Shown here one piece after another: positions 33,300 through 42,556 of a DNA stretch of 64,000 nt. The stretch lies in assembly GCF_000025325.1 (NCBI RefSeq), contig NC_013747.1, positions 107,944 to 171,943 of the forward strand, given 5' to 3'. The DNA is from Haloterrigena turkmenica DSM 5511 (GTDB taxonomy: Archaea; Halobacteriota; Halobacteria; Halobacteriales; Natrialbaceae). Position numbers and translations under genes: made by a program. How positions within the stretch are numbered: position 1 is the stretch's first letter; each line of letters starts with the position of its first letter. The notes beneath the pieces are model-generated. The model worked only from the letters and a program-made list of their open reading frames with translations. It was not told where the DNA came from and made no database searches.

Positions 33300-34532
33300 A
33301 TGGCTGATTCAGACCCGTTCGATGATTCGGAGGACATATTTCAAGTCGGTAATATCTTCTCGAATCGGGAGTTAGTTCGAGTTGGTCACGTCCCGGAGTT
33401 AGATCGCGTCGTGGGACGAAACGAAGAGGTTCGTGAGGTCGGCGCTGCTCTCGGTCCTGCGATCCATGGGGGTCCCCCGGAGACGACGATTATCTACGGG
33501 AAAACGGGGACGGGCAAATCACTGGTCTCACGATGTGTAACCAGAGAGGCCCGTAAACGCGCTGCAGAGAACGCTGTCGACCTAGAACACGCATACGTTG
33601 ACTGCTCGGACTATCAAACGGAGGCGAAAGCGAGTCGAGAGATGGCCCGTCAGCTATTTGATAATGTTGTTGATGATCTCGATGACCACGTGAGAGAGGA
33701 AACATCGATCCCTCGAATTGGAATTAGTGCCGCCGATTATCGGGATATTACGTGGGAATTGCTCGAAGAAACGGATGCTGATGCCTTTGTCGTAATACTC
33801 GACGAGATCGACAAACTCTCCGACGACGAACTCCTTCGAAGTCTCTCGCGGGCGCGAGAAAGCGGGAAGATCGATACGCACATCGGAATTATCTGTATCA
33901 GTAACAAGATCGAATATCGAGAGCGATTGAACGAACGAGTCGACTCGAGCCTGCAGGACAATGAACTAGTGTTCGATCCCTATGACGCAGGTCAGCTCCG
34001 TAACATCCTCGAGAACCGTCGGGATGCCTTCGTCGAGGGCGTTCTCGGGGAGAGCGTTATCCCGCGAACTGCTGCACTGGCCGCTCGAGAGCACGGAGAC
34101 GCTCGAAAGGCTGTGGACACGTTCTACGAGGCCGGCCGTCTCGCTGAGAAGCAGGGCTCTGACGAGGTTACTGAGGAACACGTCGATGCGGCGATTCAGC
34201 GTGCGGAAGTGAACCGGTTCGAGAAACTCGTGAAGGGGCAGACGCCTCACGTGCGGCTGATACTACGCTCGCTAGCGTTACTTACTAAATCAGAGGACCG
34301 AGAGCAGTTCCGGACAGCGGGCATATACGACATCTATACGCGGATTGCGGAGAAAGAAGCCACTGATCCGCTGTCTTACGACCGAGTCTCGAGACTGCTA
34401 AAAGAACAGTCGTTCCTCGGCATTACCGAGAGCGAACACACGGGCGGAGGCCAAGGAGAAGGGAGCTATCTCGAACACCGATTGCTTCGTGACCCCGAAA
34501 TTGTTCTCGAGGCGCTCGAGGAAGCGGAATAG
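33300..34532 (+). CDS. Orc1/Cdc6 replication initiator of origin 2
   Basis: The 410-residue AAA+ protein starts MADSDPFDDSEDIFQVGNIF. Walker A is GKTGTGKS at 67-74, Walker B VVILDEIDKL near 164-173 and sensor 1 GIICISNK. The C-terminal winged-helix region ends GEGSYLEHRLLRDPEIVLEA. It is clearly paralogous to the 9466-10671 initiator but differs widely through the insert and winged helix, in line with its different box sequence. Codon use is slightly less GC-rich than in core genes. An initiator box and half-site overlap its promoter, so autoregulation is likely. A box group also follows its stop. Confidence 0.92.
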   Translation: MADSDPFDDSEDIFQVGNIFSNRELVRVGHVPELDRVVGRNEEVREVGAALGPAIHGGPPETTIIYGKTGTGKSLVSRCVTREARKRAAENAVDLEHAYVDCSDYQTEAKASREMARQLFDNVVDDLDDHVREETSIPRIGISAADYRDITWELLEETDADAFVVILDEIDKLSDDELLRSLSRARESGKIDTHIGIICISNKIEYRERLNERVDSSLQDNELVFDPYDAGQLRNILENRRDAFVEGVLGESVIPRTAALAAREHGDARKAVDTFYEAGRLAEKQGSDEVTEEHVDAAIQRAEVNRFEKLVKGQTPHVRLILRSLALLTKSEDREQFRTAGIYDIYTRIAEKEATDPLSYDRVSRLLKEQSFLGITESEHTGGGQGEGSYLEHRLLRDPEIVLEALEEAE

Positions 34533-35319
34533 CCGTCAGTTGGTTCGTTCTTTTCTCCGATTCGATAACTGATTATGAGAACAGAGGGCAAACAGGAACG
34601 GAAAACTGGGGTTCGTCTGTTATCTTCGCCTCTCACATGATTCCGATTTCATCCCTTTCACATGGTGCGATTCAAGTCAGAGACCATACGAAATTCACTC
34701 TCTTTGTCTCGAGGAGAGACATCAAACATATCGATCGCGGAGTGTCTGCTACACTCGGTATCGGGTGTGTGTTTTCCCGTCCGAGCCAATATAATGAGAA
34801 CTGGAATAGTCGATAACCGGTCTGATAGGTTCATACTACCCGGTTCACTCGGTGTGAGGTGTTTATCGCTCCTCGAGTCGAAATTCCCCCCGTGAAGTAT
34901 GATGACTTCGGACGCGCGAAGAAGAACACACGAAATCTACTCTTCCTGTCCTCGAAAAACGCCGCGCTCGATGAGATCGGCGTCTCCTTTCATTACACTC
35001 GGTATCGGGTGTGTGTCTGCCCGTTGACCCTCGTATAAAGCACGTCAAATCAGCTGATAAACGACCTATCGGTGGAATCCTGGTGAGGTCACTCGGTATC
35101 AGGTGTAACTCGAGACCGAGAACACACGAAATCCACTCTCTCCGTCTCACCAAATAACGCCGAACACATCGATAGCGGGGTGTCCGACTCGTCGCTGATT
35201 CACGGGGCTGCGCTCCCGTCCGGAAGTATGCGGACGCAGGGGAGTGGGAAAGGAGCGTCTCTCGCGTATACGACCGGCGTCCGCTGCTCCCGATTTAGCC
35301 ACCGGACGCCGATTCCGGA
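34533..35319. other. 787-bp region with four more origin-2 boxes
   Basis: No convincing gene. Boxes in the same orientation as the right group lie at 34750-34770 (TACACTCGGTATCGGGTGTG), 34844-34861 (TTCACTCGGTGTGAGGTG), 34994-35014 (TACACTCGGTATCGGGTGTG) and 35089-35106 (TCACTCGGTATCAGGTGT). They extend the initiator-binding zone across the whole gene. Beyond 35110 the DNA returns to high GC. Confidence 0.8.
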
Positions 35320-36333
35320 TTACTCGAGCGTACGCTCGAGGAACCGCTCGATCGCGTCCGGTCCCGCTGGGGGCGTTCCGTCGATGAGCGAGGTCGCGGA
35401 GCCGCCTTCCTCGAGGTGGACGGTCTCGGTGATCGACTGTGCGGGCGTCGGATCCGCGGTCAGCAACTCCATCGCCACCCGTTCCGACTCGATCTCCTCG
35501 ACACCGCCGGTCACCCAGACGTGGTTGCGGTCGTGCAGTTCGTACAGCGCCGCGTCGACGCCGGCCTCGTCCAGCGCGTCGAACAGGACGCGGCTGTGTT
35601 CGATCGGAACCACCGTGTCGTCGCGACCGTGCATACAGAGGACCGGCGGCGTCTCCGCGGAGACGTGGGTCACCGGACTCGCCTGCGCGAACGCGGCCTC
35701 GTGCTCCGATTTCGGGCCGCCGATGAGCAGCGAGGCGGGATCGGTCGGGTCGTCCGGGACCAGCGTGAGATCCGCGACGCCGTACCAGTCGACGACCGCC
35801 TGGACGGCGCCCGACTCGTCGGGGGCGACCGCCTTCTCGAGGTCCGCTTCCGAGAAGGCGTCCCCCGCGAGCGCTTCGACGTCGTCGACGACTCCCGCGA
35901 GGAGGGCCAGGTGACCGCCGGCCGATGCGCCCCACGCCGCGACGTCCGTCGCGTCGTAGCCGTACTCGTCGGCGTTCGCCCGCAGCCACCTGATCGCCGC
36001 CTTCACGTCGACGAACTGGTCGGGGAAGACGCCCCGCGGCGTGTCGTTCGCCGGGTCGATCGCGAACTCGACGCCGTCCTCGAGGGCGTCGGGAATCGCG
36101 GCCAATCGGTAGCTCACGCTGGCGATCGCACACTCCCACTCGGCCGCGTACCGTTCTGGCTCCGGAACGTTGTCGCGGGTCTCGGCGACCCAGCCGCCGC
36201 CGTGGACGTAGACGACCAGCGGCGGATCGTCGACCGCGGGGACGAACAGATCGAGCCCCAGCTCGCCGGCGTCGCGCGTCGCGTACGTGACGTCCTCGTG
36301 GACTTCGACGTCGACCTCGGTATCCTCACTCAT
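35320..36333 (-). CDS. Alpha/beta-hydrolase, esterase type
   Basis: The 337-residue protein starts MSEDTEVDVEVHEDVTYATR at 36333. The oxyanion motif is VYVHGGGWVAE, the nucleophile elbow AAWGASAGGHLALL and the acid in HGRDDTVVPIEHS. The histidine is in LHDRNHVWVTG. This HGGG-type layout belongs to the carboxylesterase/lipase group that cleaves short-chain esters. No leader is present, so it acts in the cytosol. The longer upstream frame reads Arg/Pro-rich and lacks the acidic start. It is the first core gene after the origin-2 island. Confidence 0.88.
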   Translation of the reverse strand: MSEDTEVDVEVHEDVTYATRDAGELGLDLFVPAVDDPPLVVYVHGGGWVAETRDNVPEPERYAAEWECAIASVSYRLAAIPDALEDGVEFAIDPANDTPRGVFPDQFVDVKAAIRWLRANADEYGYDATDVAAWGASAGGHLALLAGVVDDVEALAGDAFSEADLEKAVAPDESGAVQAVVDWYGVADLTLVPDDPTDPASLLIGGPKSEHEAAFAQASPVTHVSAETPPVLCMHGRDDTVVPIEHSRVLFDALDEAGVDAALYELHDRNHVWVTGGVEEIESERVAMELLTADPTPAQSITETVHLEEGGSATSLIDGTPPAGPDAIERFLERTLE

Positions 36334-36494
36334 TCTGAATTCCGTTCGACACCGTAGTGTCATCACTGTAACGATTGCCTCACGGTAGCAGCTCGTTGCC
36401 GTGGTTGCGGGCGGATGCGAGAACACGCGAAATCCGCTCCCTGCGACCGAAACCACCGCCCAGCTATATCTGGGTGGACGGCGTCTATCCGAGT

Positions 36495-36665
36495 ATGTAT
36501 CGCGCAATCCTCCCCGAAGGGCAGATCCAGTGCGACCGATACGATCACACCGAGAACGGCGTGGAACTCTACGACGAGGACGACGAGTTCGTCGCGTTCG
36601 TGCCGTACGCGAACCTCCACGCGCTGGAGGACTTCCATCCAGAAGAAGAGCGTTCGATCATGTGA
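36495..36665 (+). CDS. Small conserved-looking haloarchaeal protein
   Basis: The 56-residue product MYRAILPEGQIQCDRYDHTE continues GVELYDEDDEFVAFVPYANL and ends in EEERSIM. The alternating hydrophobic/charged pattern suggests a small beta barrel or sheet. The start at ATG 36495 gives an acidic product; upstream extension is Arg/Pro-rich. No family recognised, but composition supports it. Confidence 0.7.
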   Translation: MYRAILPEGQIQCDRYDHTENGVELYDEDDEFVAFVPYANLHALEDFHPEEERSIM

Positions 36666-36681
36666 TCGCGGCCGCGGCTGA

Positions 36682-37638
36682 TCACGTCGTCGCCGGCTGC
36701 TGGTCGATCGCCTCGAGTTGTTCGCGGTACCGGTTCCGAACCGTCACCACGGTCGTCTGGGCGGTGTCGGCGACGGCCCGCTGGGGAATCGTTTCGTCGC
36801 ACAGCAGGCCGGCCGCGTAGATGGCGGCGGCGGCGAAGCCGGTCGGTGACTTTCCCGAGTGCAGGCCCTGATCGGTCGTGCGGTCGATGATCTCGACGGC
36901 CTTCGTCTCGACGTCCTTGCCGACGTCGAGTTCCGAACAGAAGCGGGGGACGAACTGGCGCGGATTGGTCGGCTCCAGATTGATGTCGAGTTCGTCGGCG
37001 ATATACCGATACGTCCGGCCGATCTCCCGCTGGTCAACTCGGGAAACGGAGGTTACTTCCTCGAGGCTCCGCGGAATATCCTCCTTACGACAGGCCGTAT
37101 ACAGCGCGCTGGTGGCGACGCCCTCGATCGACCGGCCGCGGATGAGATCCTGCTCGAGCGCGCGCCGGTAAATGACGCTTGCGGTCTCTTTGACGGGCTT
37201 TGGAACCCCTAACGCGCTGACCATGCGGTCGATTTCCGAGAGCGCGTACTTGAGGTTGCGTTCGCCGGCGTTTTTCGTGCGGATGCGTTCCTGCCAGACG
37301 CGAAGCCGGTGGAGCTGGCCCTGTTTGTCGGCCGACATCGAGTGGCCGTTGGCGTCCTTGTTGCGCCAGTCGATGGTCGTCGTCAACCCCCGGTCGTGCA
37401 TCGACTGGGTCAGCGGCGCGCCGACTCGGGAGAGCTCGTCGTGTTCCTGGGCGTTGAAGGCTCGCCACTCGGGGCCGTAATCGATCGGATCTTCAGTCAG
37501 AACGAGTCCGCACTCCTCGCAGACTCGCTCGCCGCGGTCCGGGTCGTGGACGATCGTATCGGTTTCGCAGTCCGGACACAGACCGGTCTCTGTCTCAGTT
37601 GATTCGCTCGTGGTGTGATCGATAATGGACCGCGTCAT
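36682..37638 (-). CDS. tfb: Transcription initiation factor IIB
   Basis: The 318-residue protein begins MTRSIIDHTTSESTETETGL. The zinc ribbon uses CPDCETDTIVHDPDRGERVC then EECG. The B-reader/linker contains GPEWRAFNAQEHDE and the mutated-hot-spot region RVGAPLT. Two cyclin folds follow (about 125-215 and 220-310), with VASALYTACR and FAAAAIYAAGLL as the repeated signature. TFB bridges TBP-promoter DNA to RNA polymerase. Haloarchaea carry many tfb paralogues with different promoter sets; which one this is cannot be told. It is monocistronic and convergent with the small protein gene upstream. Confidence 0.95.
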   Translation of the reverse strand: MTRSIIDHTTSESTETETGLCPDCETDTIVHDPDRGERVCEECGLVLTEDPIDYGPEWRAFNAQEHDELSRVGAPLTQSMHDRGLTTTIDWRNKDANGHSMSADKQGQLHRLRVWQERIRTKNAGERNLKYALSEIDRMVSALGVPKPVKETASVIYRRALEQDLIRGRSIEGVATSALYTACRKEDIPRSLEEVTSVSRVDQREIGRTYRYIADELDINLEPTNPRQFVPRFCSELDVGKDVETKAVEIIDRTTDQGLHSGKSPTGFAAAAIYAAGLLCDETIPQRAVADTAQTTVVTVRNRYREQLEAIDQQPATT

Positions 37639-38386
37639 CAGTAGTGGAGGAATCGGTGCCGGCACTGTAAGGGGTTAACATGGTTTCGCGGGAAACGCCG
37701 ACTTACGAGTCGGCCGTTCGTCAGTGCGAGAGAGAAGATGAGAGAAGCGACACGTCGCCGCCGATGCTGCTGTGAGGCGTCGATCGAACCGTGTCGAGAC
37801 CGTGTCCCATCGGTCGCGTTCGGGCGCAGCGCTTCGCGTCGCGCCGCCACCCTCTGTGTCCATAGTGAACATACTACATGAAACGTGGCCATCGTTTCCC
37901 CACGAGCGGGACGTAAATCACGTGTTCATCGCGTAAATATAGCTTTCGTCGGCGAACTGTCGTTCGCCTTTATGTCGCCGGCACCAAACGTTTCGAACCA
38001 GTGTCGTGTCTCAGTTCAGTCCCTCGGCCCCACTCACGCCTCCGCTACCGCACTGGTCGCGCGCGTACGCGCCCGGTACAGTCGAACAATCGTCCAATAC
38101 TGATCACGCCGTCCGATCCTCGAAATCGGCCGACATCGCCTCTGTGCCCTCCGCCGTCAGCGAACGCTCGAAGTCGCTCCATACCCGCTTTGCAGCCGGT
38201 GCGAAACGTGGCCGTCCTTAAGAGTTTCAGTATTGGTGTACAACTTGGTGTGTCAATCGTGACTGCGACTTGCCGACCGAGCGGACAGCGGCTTCCGTCG
38301 ATTCGACAATTTGGCCGCCGTTTCGTGTACGGTAACCAGTGTGAATCGGACCGGAGCACGATCCCGGCGTCAGGGGGTCGATCGTA
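37639..38386. other. 748-bp intergenic region, no gene seen
   Basis: Open frames here are Arg/Ser/Pro-rich and lack acidic composition. The tfb promoter should lie at its left end. The region before 38387 should hold the start signals of the next gene. No repeats or clear structure were noticed. Confidence 0.45.
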
Positions 38387-38983
38387 ATGTCGTCGATCGA
38401 TACGTCCCTTCCCGACGAGATCGCATCGGTCGCCGATTCGGACGAGGAGCAACGCCTGTCGAAAGACATCATTTTCGAACTCCTGAAGAACCGGCGTCGG
38501 CGCGAAGTCCTCGCGTACTTACTTGAGGCCGACGATACGGTCACCCTCGGCGAACTCGCCGAACAGATCGCGGCCTGGGAGAACGATACCGAAGTCAGCG
38601 CGCTTAGCTCCGACCAACGCAAGCGCGTGTACGTCGCCCTTTACCAGACCCATCTGCCGAAGATGGACGACGCCGGGATCGTCGAGTACGACCAGGATCG
38701 GGGGCTGATCTCGCTTTCGGACAACGCCGACCTGCTGATGATGTATCTGGACACGGATACCCACCAGCAGGATCGCTGGGATCGGTGGTACGCAGCCCTG
38801 AGCGTCGTTGGAGCGGCACTCGTCACCGGTGCGTTCCTCAGCGTTCCACCGCTGTCGGCCGTCCCGACGCTCGGGCTCGCCGGCGTCGTCGTCGTCGCCT
38901 TCTTCGTTCTCTCGGTGGCCCACGCCGTGTCGAATCGACGGCGCGAACGGAACGTCGACGGCAAGTTATCGCGGATCGAGTGA
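38387..38983 (+). CDS. Winged-helix protein with two C-terminal membrane helices (DUF7344-type)
   Basis: The 198-residue protein has a winged helix (LSKDIIFELLKNRRRREVLA, then VTLGELAEQIAAWEN, and RKRVYVALYQTHLPKMDDAG) followed by DQDRGLISLSDNADLL. Two membrane helices are at about 135-155 and 158-178. The wording 'kNrRRRevLayL' and 'lye..LPkLddaGvv' is typical of a large haloarchaeal family of membrane-linked regulators, DUF7344. It may act as a membrane-tethered repressor. No partner gene is adjacent. Confidence 0.85.
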   Translation: MSSIDTSLPDEIASVADSDEEQRLSKDIIFELLKNRRRREVLAYLLEADDTVTLGELAEQIAAWENDTEVSALSSDQRKRVYVALYQTHLPKMDDAGIVEYDQDRGLISLSDNADLLMMYLDTDTHQQDRWDRWYAALSVVGAALVTGAFLSVPPLSAVPTLGLAGVVVVAFFVLSVAHAVSNRRRERNVDGKLSRIE

Positions 38984-39328
38984 CCGTTCGTTCGGGAATG
39001 AGTCGACGGCTCTCTCGAGGCGTCGACGATTGCGGGTTCTCACAACGGGTGTCACGACTTCTCTCGGTGGCAGGTAAGAAGGACTTTTATTCACGGCACT
39101 CGAACGGACGAGTGGCTCCCGACGACCGTCATCCGTACCGGAGCAGTTCGCGTGCCAGCATCTGTTTCCGATTCAGGCGCGGGAGCCACCTTCACAGTCA
39201 TCTCGACGCTCGCTCGAGAGCCGCACGAAACGTTACCGCCGCTGCTCGAGGGGACGAAACCACCGCTCGGGGGAGGAAAAATTGTATCGTCGATGTCTGT
39301 TGCGCTCGGCGAGCCGCGGCGTCGCCGG
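38984..39328. other. 345-bp intergenic region, no gene seen
   Basis: It lies after a plus-strand gene and before the stop of a minus-strand gene. Open frames are Arg/Thr/Ser-rich shadows. No repeat or structure was noticed. Confidence 0.4.
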
Positions 39329-40489
39329 TTAAACCGTGCTCGGGTGTGGCTGGTCGGGCCGACCCTCTTCGACCGACTCCTCGATGTCGAGGGCGTCGTA
39401 ACAGAACGCCTCGAGTCGACGTGCCTGCGTTCGCCACCCGAACGCCTGCGCGTCCGCACGAGCCTGCTCGCCGAGCCGCGCCCGCAACGTCGACGATTCG
39501 AGTACGAGCCTGAGTTTGTCAGCTAGGTCTTGTGAGTCCCCGACTCGAGCCAGGAGTCCGTTGTCGCCGTTGGCGAGGTACGTCCGGATCGCCTCGAGAT
39601 CGGCCGTCACGACCGGCAGCCCGCAGGCCATCGCCTCGACGTTGGCCATCGCGAAGCTCTCGTCGTGACTCGGCAGGCAGAACACGTCGGCGCCGGCGTG
39701 GTAGCCCGGCAGTTCGGGGTGGGGAACTTCGCCGTGGAGCACCACCGACTCCGCGATTCCGAGGTCGCGGGCCCGCCGGCGGATCCGCTCCTGGTCGCCG
39801 CGCCCGACCACATGAAGCTCCTGGTCGCCCTCGAGTCGGGCGACCGCCTCGAGCAGTTCGTCGATCCCCTTCGATTCGACCAGTCGGCCGACGAAGAGGA
39901 TGATCGGATCGGAACTCGAGATGACGGGCTTGGCGTCGGGCCGGAACCGGTCCGTGTCGACGCCCGGATAGACGATTTCCTCGACCGCGACGTCGAACGC
40001 CGATTCCACTCGGTCCGCGGTTTCCGGCGAGTTGGCCAGAATCAGCTCCGTCGCGGAGAACGCGTGTTGCAGTTTCGCACCGACCCCGATATCCGAGAGC
40101 CGGTGGTACGTGTAGACCGTGGGCACGTCGACCAGATTCGACAGGAGGAGATCGTCGAGATAGTGGGCGGTAAACAGCACGTCCAGGGTGTCGTCGATGT
40201 GGTCGATGACGCCGTTTCGCTCGGCCCACAGCGTCATTCGGGCTTTCGTCCAGTCCTGGGAGCCGAGCGGGAGCGCCTCCTCGAGCGAGACCGGCCAGTC
40301 GCTGTCGAAGGACGGGGTCTCGATGACGGTAACGTCCGACTCGCGGACGATCGGTGCGGGCTCTCCGCGCTGCGTATAGAGATAGACGTCGTTCGATCGA
40401 CTGAGTGCGGCCGCCATCTGCTGCGTGTAGACGGCGATCCCGCCGGCGTGGCGGGTTCCGGCGGCATCGTGGTAGAAACCGATGTTCAT
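39329..40489 (-). CDS. GT4-family glycosyltransferase
   Basis: The 386-residue retaining glycosyltransferase starts MNIGFYHDAAGTRHAGGIAV at 40489, with the glycine-rich acceptor loop. ILFVGRLVESKGIDELLEAV is the donor-domain start. The E-x7-E signature is in SHDESFAMANVEAMACGLPV. The enzyme transfers sugar from a nucleotide-sugar donor, probably to a lipid-linked or polysaccharide acceptor on the cytosolic face. An upstream in-frame start is not supported by composition. It opens the glycan-related region. Confidence 0.9.
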   Translation of the reverse strand: MNIGFYHDAAGTRHAGGIAVYTQQMAAALSRSNDVYLYTQRGEPAPIVRESDVTVIETPSFDSDWPVSLEEALPLGSQDWTKARMTLWAERNGVIDHIDDTLDVLFTAHYLDDLLLSNLVDVPTVYTYHRLSDIGVGAKLQHAFSATELILANSPETADRVESAFDVAVEEIVYPGVDTDRFRPDAKPVISSSDPIILFVGRLVESKGIDELLEAVARLEGDQELHVVGRGDQERIRRRARDLGIAESVVLHGEVPHPELPGYHAGADVFCLPSHDESFAMANVEAMACGLPVVTADLEAIRTYLANGDNGLLARVGDSQDLADKLRLVLESSTLRARLGEQARADAQAFGWRTQARRLEAFCYDALDIEESVEEGRPDQPHPSTV

Positions 40490-40695
40490 ACCACGACGAT
40501 GGCTTATCAAATGGATTGTTATACTGCTCGTACCGAACGTACTCGATACGTACCGGTCAGTAACAAGGAATGCAACAGTCAAAATGAACTTCGATCGTCG
40601 ACCGTCCGCCGTCGATACGCTGCGAGCGGGCGACCGTTCTCGCCCCGCCGCCCGCGCGACCGATCCGGAACGGGACGATCACCGGACGGCGCGAA

Positions 40696-42492
40696 TTACT
40701 GTTTGCGAACGTTGTACTGCACGTCGACGGTCGCGTGACCGCGCAGGGTGAAGTCCTCGATATCGCCGTCGAACCAGTAGGCGTCGGCCCAGTTGCCGGC
40801 GACGCCGCGAACGGCTCGGTCCTCGATCACGTCGTCTTCGTCGATCGTGGCCTCGCTATGGGTGGACTTGACGACCGCGCCGTCGGTCTCGAAGGAGTAG
40901 GCGCTCGGCTCGTCGGCGTCCGTCCCGTCGATGACCAGCGCGTGGGGGAGCAGTTCGTGGTCGCCGTAGTCGGCCGGATCGATCTCTTCGCCGTCGACGC
41001 TGACGTCGGCGCCGCCGTTGATTATCGTCACGTCGGTCACCGCGCCCGAGAACCGGAACGTCCGGGTGCCGTCGGTGACCGAACTCTGGACGGTCGACTC
41101 CGTGATCGTCGTCACGTCGTCCTCCCCGTCGAGTTCGATCTCGCCCTCGACCGAAATCTCGAAACTCGTCGGAACGCCGCGACCCGCGACCTCGAGGACG
41201 TGCGGGTGCTCCTCGCCGTAGTCGGTCGGATCGACTTCCTCGCCGTCGACCAGGACCCTTCCCGGGCCGTCGACGGTGAGCTCCGCGAGGTCGCCGTCGA
41301 ACCGGAAGGCGTCCTTCCAGTCGGCGACGATGCCGTGAACCTGCCCGTCCGTAATCTCGTCGCCGACGTCGATCGAGGCTCCCTCGTGGTTCGCGGCCTC
41401 GACCGCGCCGTCGACGCTGAATTCGTAGCGCGTCACGTCCGCGGCGTCGCCGTCGACGAGCACGACGTGGGGAAGTTGCTCGTCGCCCGCGGCGCTTTCG
41501 GCGTTCGCTTTGCCGATCGAGGCGGCGCTCGAGTCGCCCGAGGCGGCCGCTTCGGCCGATGTGGGGACGCCGTCGGGGACGGAGAGATCGGGATCGCTCG
41601 AGACGGCGTCGGCGACGGTGACGGTCGATCCGCTCGCTCGCTGGATCGTGCCGCGGTAGCCGCCGCTCTCGAAGGTGGCGCGACCGGCCGAGCCGTTGGC
41701 GCCGGCAACCATCGCGTAGGGGTAGGGGCCGTCGGCGAAGTGGGAGTCGCGAATCGTGACGTCGCCGCCCGACCAGACCCAGACGGGGCGGCCGTTGGTC
41801 TCGGTGTAGCCGCCGTAGCCGCGGCCGTAGTCCGTGTCGTCGTTGTACGCGACGCAGTTCTCGATCACGTCGTCGCCGCTCGCACAGCGGAACGTCGTGA
41901 CGCCGTTGTTCTTGCCGAAGCAGGTGTCGAAGTGGACGCTGCTCGGTCCGGACGCGGTGTTGGAACAGTAGAAGCCGTTGTTCGGGAATCCCTGCACGTT
42001 ACACCGGCGGAACGTCAGGTTCGCCTGACTTTCCTTGTGCATGAAGACCGCGCCGGGTCCGTGAACGAAGTCCGCGCCTTCCTTGGTCGCGCCGTCGCCC
42101 ATGTAGATGTTCTCGAAGAGGACGTCGCCGCGGTCGGCCTGAATCGAGATCAGGAACTGGTCGCCGCGGTAGAGCCCCTCGAATCCGATGTTTCGGATTA
42201 CGGAGTTTGCTCCCTCGACGAGCAGCAGAAAGCTGTTCCCGGTCGTGAGATCGATCAGCTTGTTCTCGAACGTCTCGCCGCGGCCGATCCGGACGGTCTG
42301 TCCGTTCGCGCGGATGACCTCGTAGTCCTCGGCGGCGCTGACACTCGTCCCGAACGTCGCTGCCGCCGTCGTTGCACCAGCGAGTTTCATGTACGATCGC
42401 CGGTGGAGCAATCCGTCCGATCCGTCGTCGGTCGTCGGCGCGTCCTCGCCGACGCACCGATCGTCGTCCGCTACCGAAGAGTCGCGTGCCAT
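40696..42492 (-). CDS. Tat-exported beta-helix protein with three C-terminal repeat domains
   Basis: The 598-residue protein starts MARDSSVADDDRCVGEDAPT, with a Tat motif HRRSYMKLAGATTAAATFG and cleavage after ASVSAAEDY-like Ala residues. Residues about 55-265 form a right-handed beta-helix of pectate-lyase type (repeated short strands such as NVQGFPNNGFYCSNT). A Ser/Ala linker follows. Then come three tandem domains at about 337-424, 425-508 and 510-595, each with the pattern PHVLxVDG, SYEFSVDG, RFDGDI and DPxDYG. Catalysis is not evident. It is a surface or matrix protein candidate, paralogous to 43070-44011 and sharing its repeat with 48358-48687. Confidence 0.85.
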   Translation of the reverse strand: MARDSSVADDDRCVGEDAPTTDDGSDGLLHRRSYMKLAGATTAAATFGTSVSAAEDYEVIRANGQTVRIGRGETFENKLIDLTTGNSFLLLVEGANSVIRNIGFEGLYRGDQFLISIQADRGDVLFENIYMGDGATKEGADFVHGPGAVFMHKESQANLTFRRCNVQGFPNNGFYCSNTASGPSSVHFDTCFGKNNGVTTFRCASGDDVIENCVAYNDDTDYGRGYGGYTETNGRPVWVWSGGDVTIRDSHFADGPYPYAMVAGANGSAGRATFESGGYRGTIQRASGSTVTVADAVSSDPDLSVPDGVPTSAEAAASGDSSAASIGKANAESAAGDEQLPHVVLVDGDAADVTRYEFSVDGAVEAANHEGASIDVGDEITDGQVHGIVADWKDAFRFDGDLAELTVDGPGRVLVDGEEVDPTDYGEEHPHVLEVAGRGVPTSFEISVEGEIELDGEDDVTTITESTVQSSVTDGTRTFRFSGAVTDVTIINGGADVSVDGEEIDPADYGDHELLPHALVIDGTDADEPSAYSFETDGAVVKSTHSEATIDEDDVIEDRAVRGVAGNWADAYWFDGDIEDFTLRGHATVDVQYNVRKQ

Positions 42493-42518
42493 GCAATCAG
42501 GTAATCCGATACTACCAC

Positions 42519-42556
42519 CATAAACTTTCTCCTCTGACATACTTAAAATTTACAGA
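42519..42556 (-). promoter_or_regulatory. Promoter of the 598-residue beta-helix gene
   Basis: On the minus strand AAAGTTTATGG ends about 28 bp before ATG 42492, fitting a TATA box of a leaderless gene. TCTGTAAATTTTAAG lies about 20 bp further upstream. The same two elements precede the paralogue starting at 44011. Confidence 0.6.
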
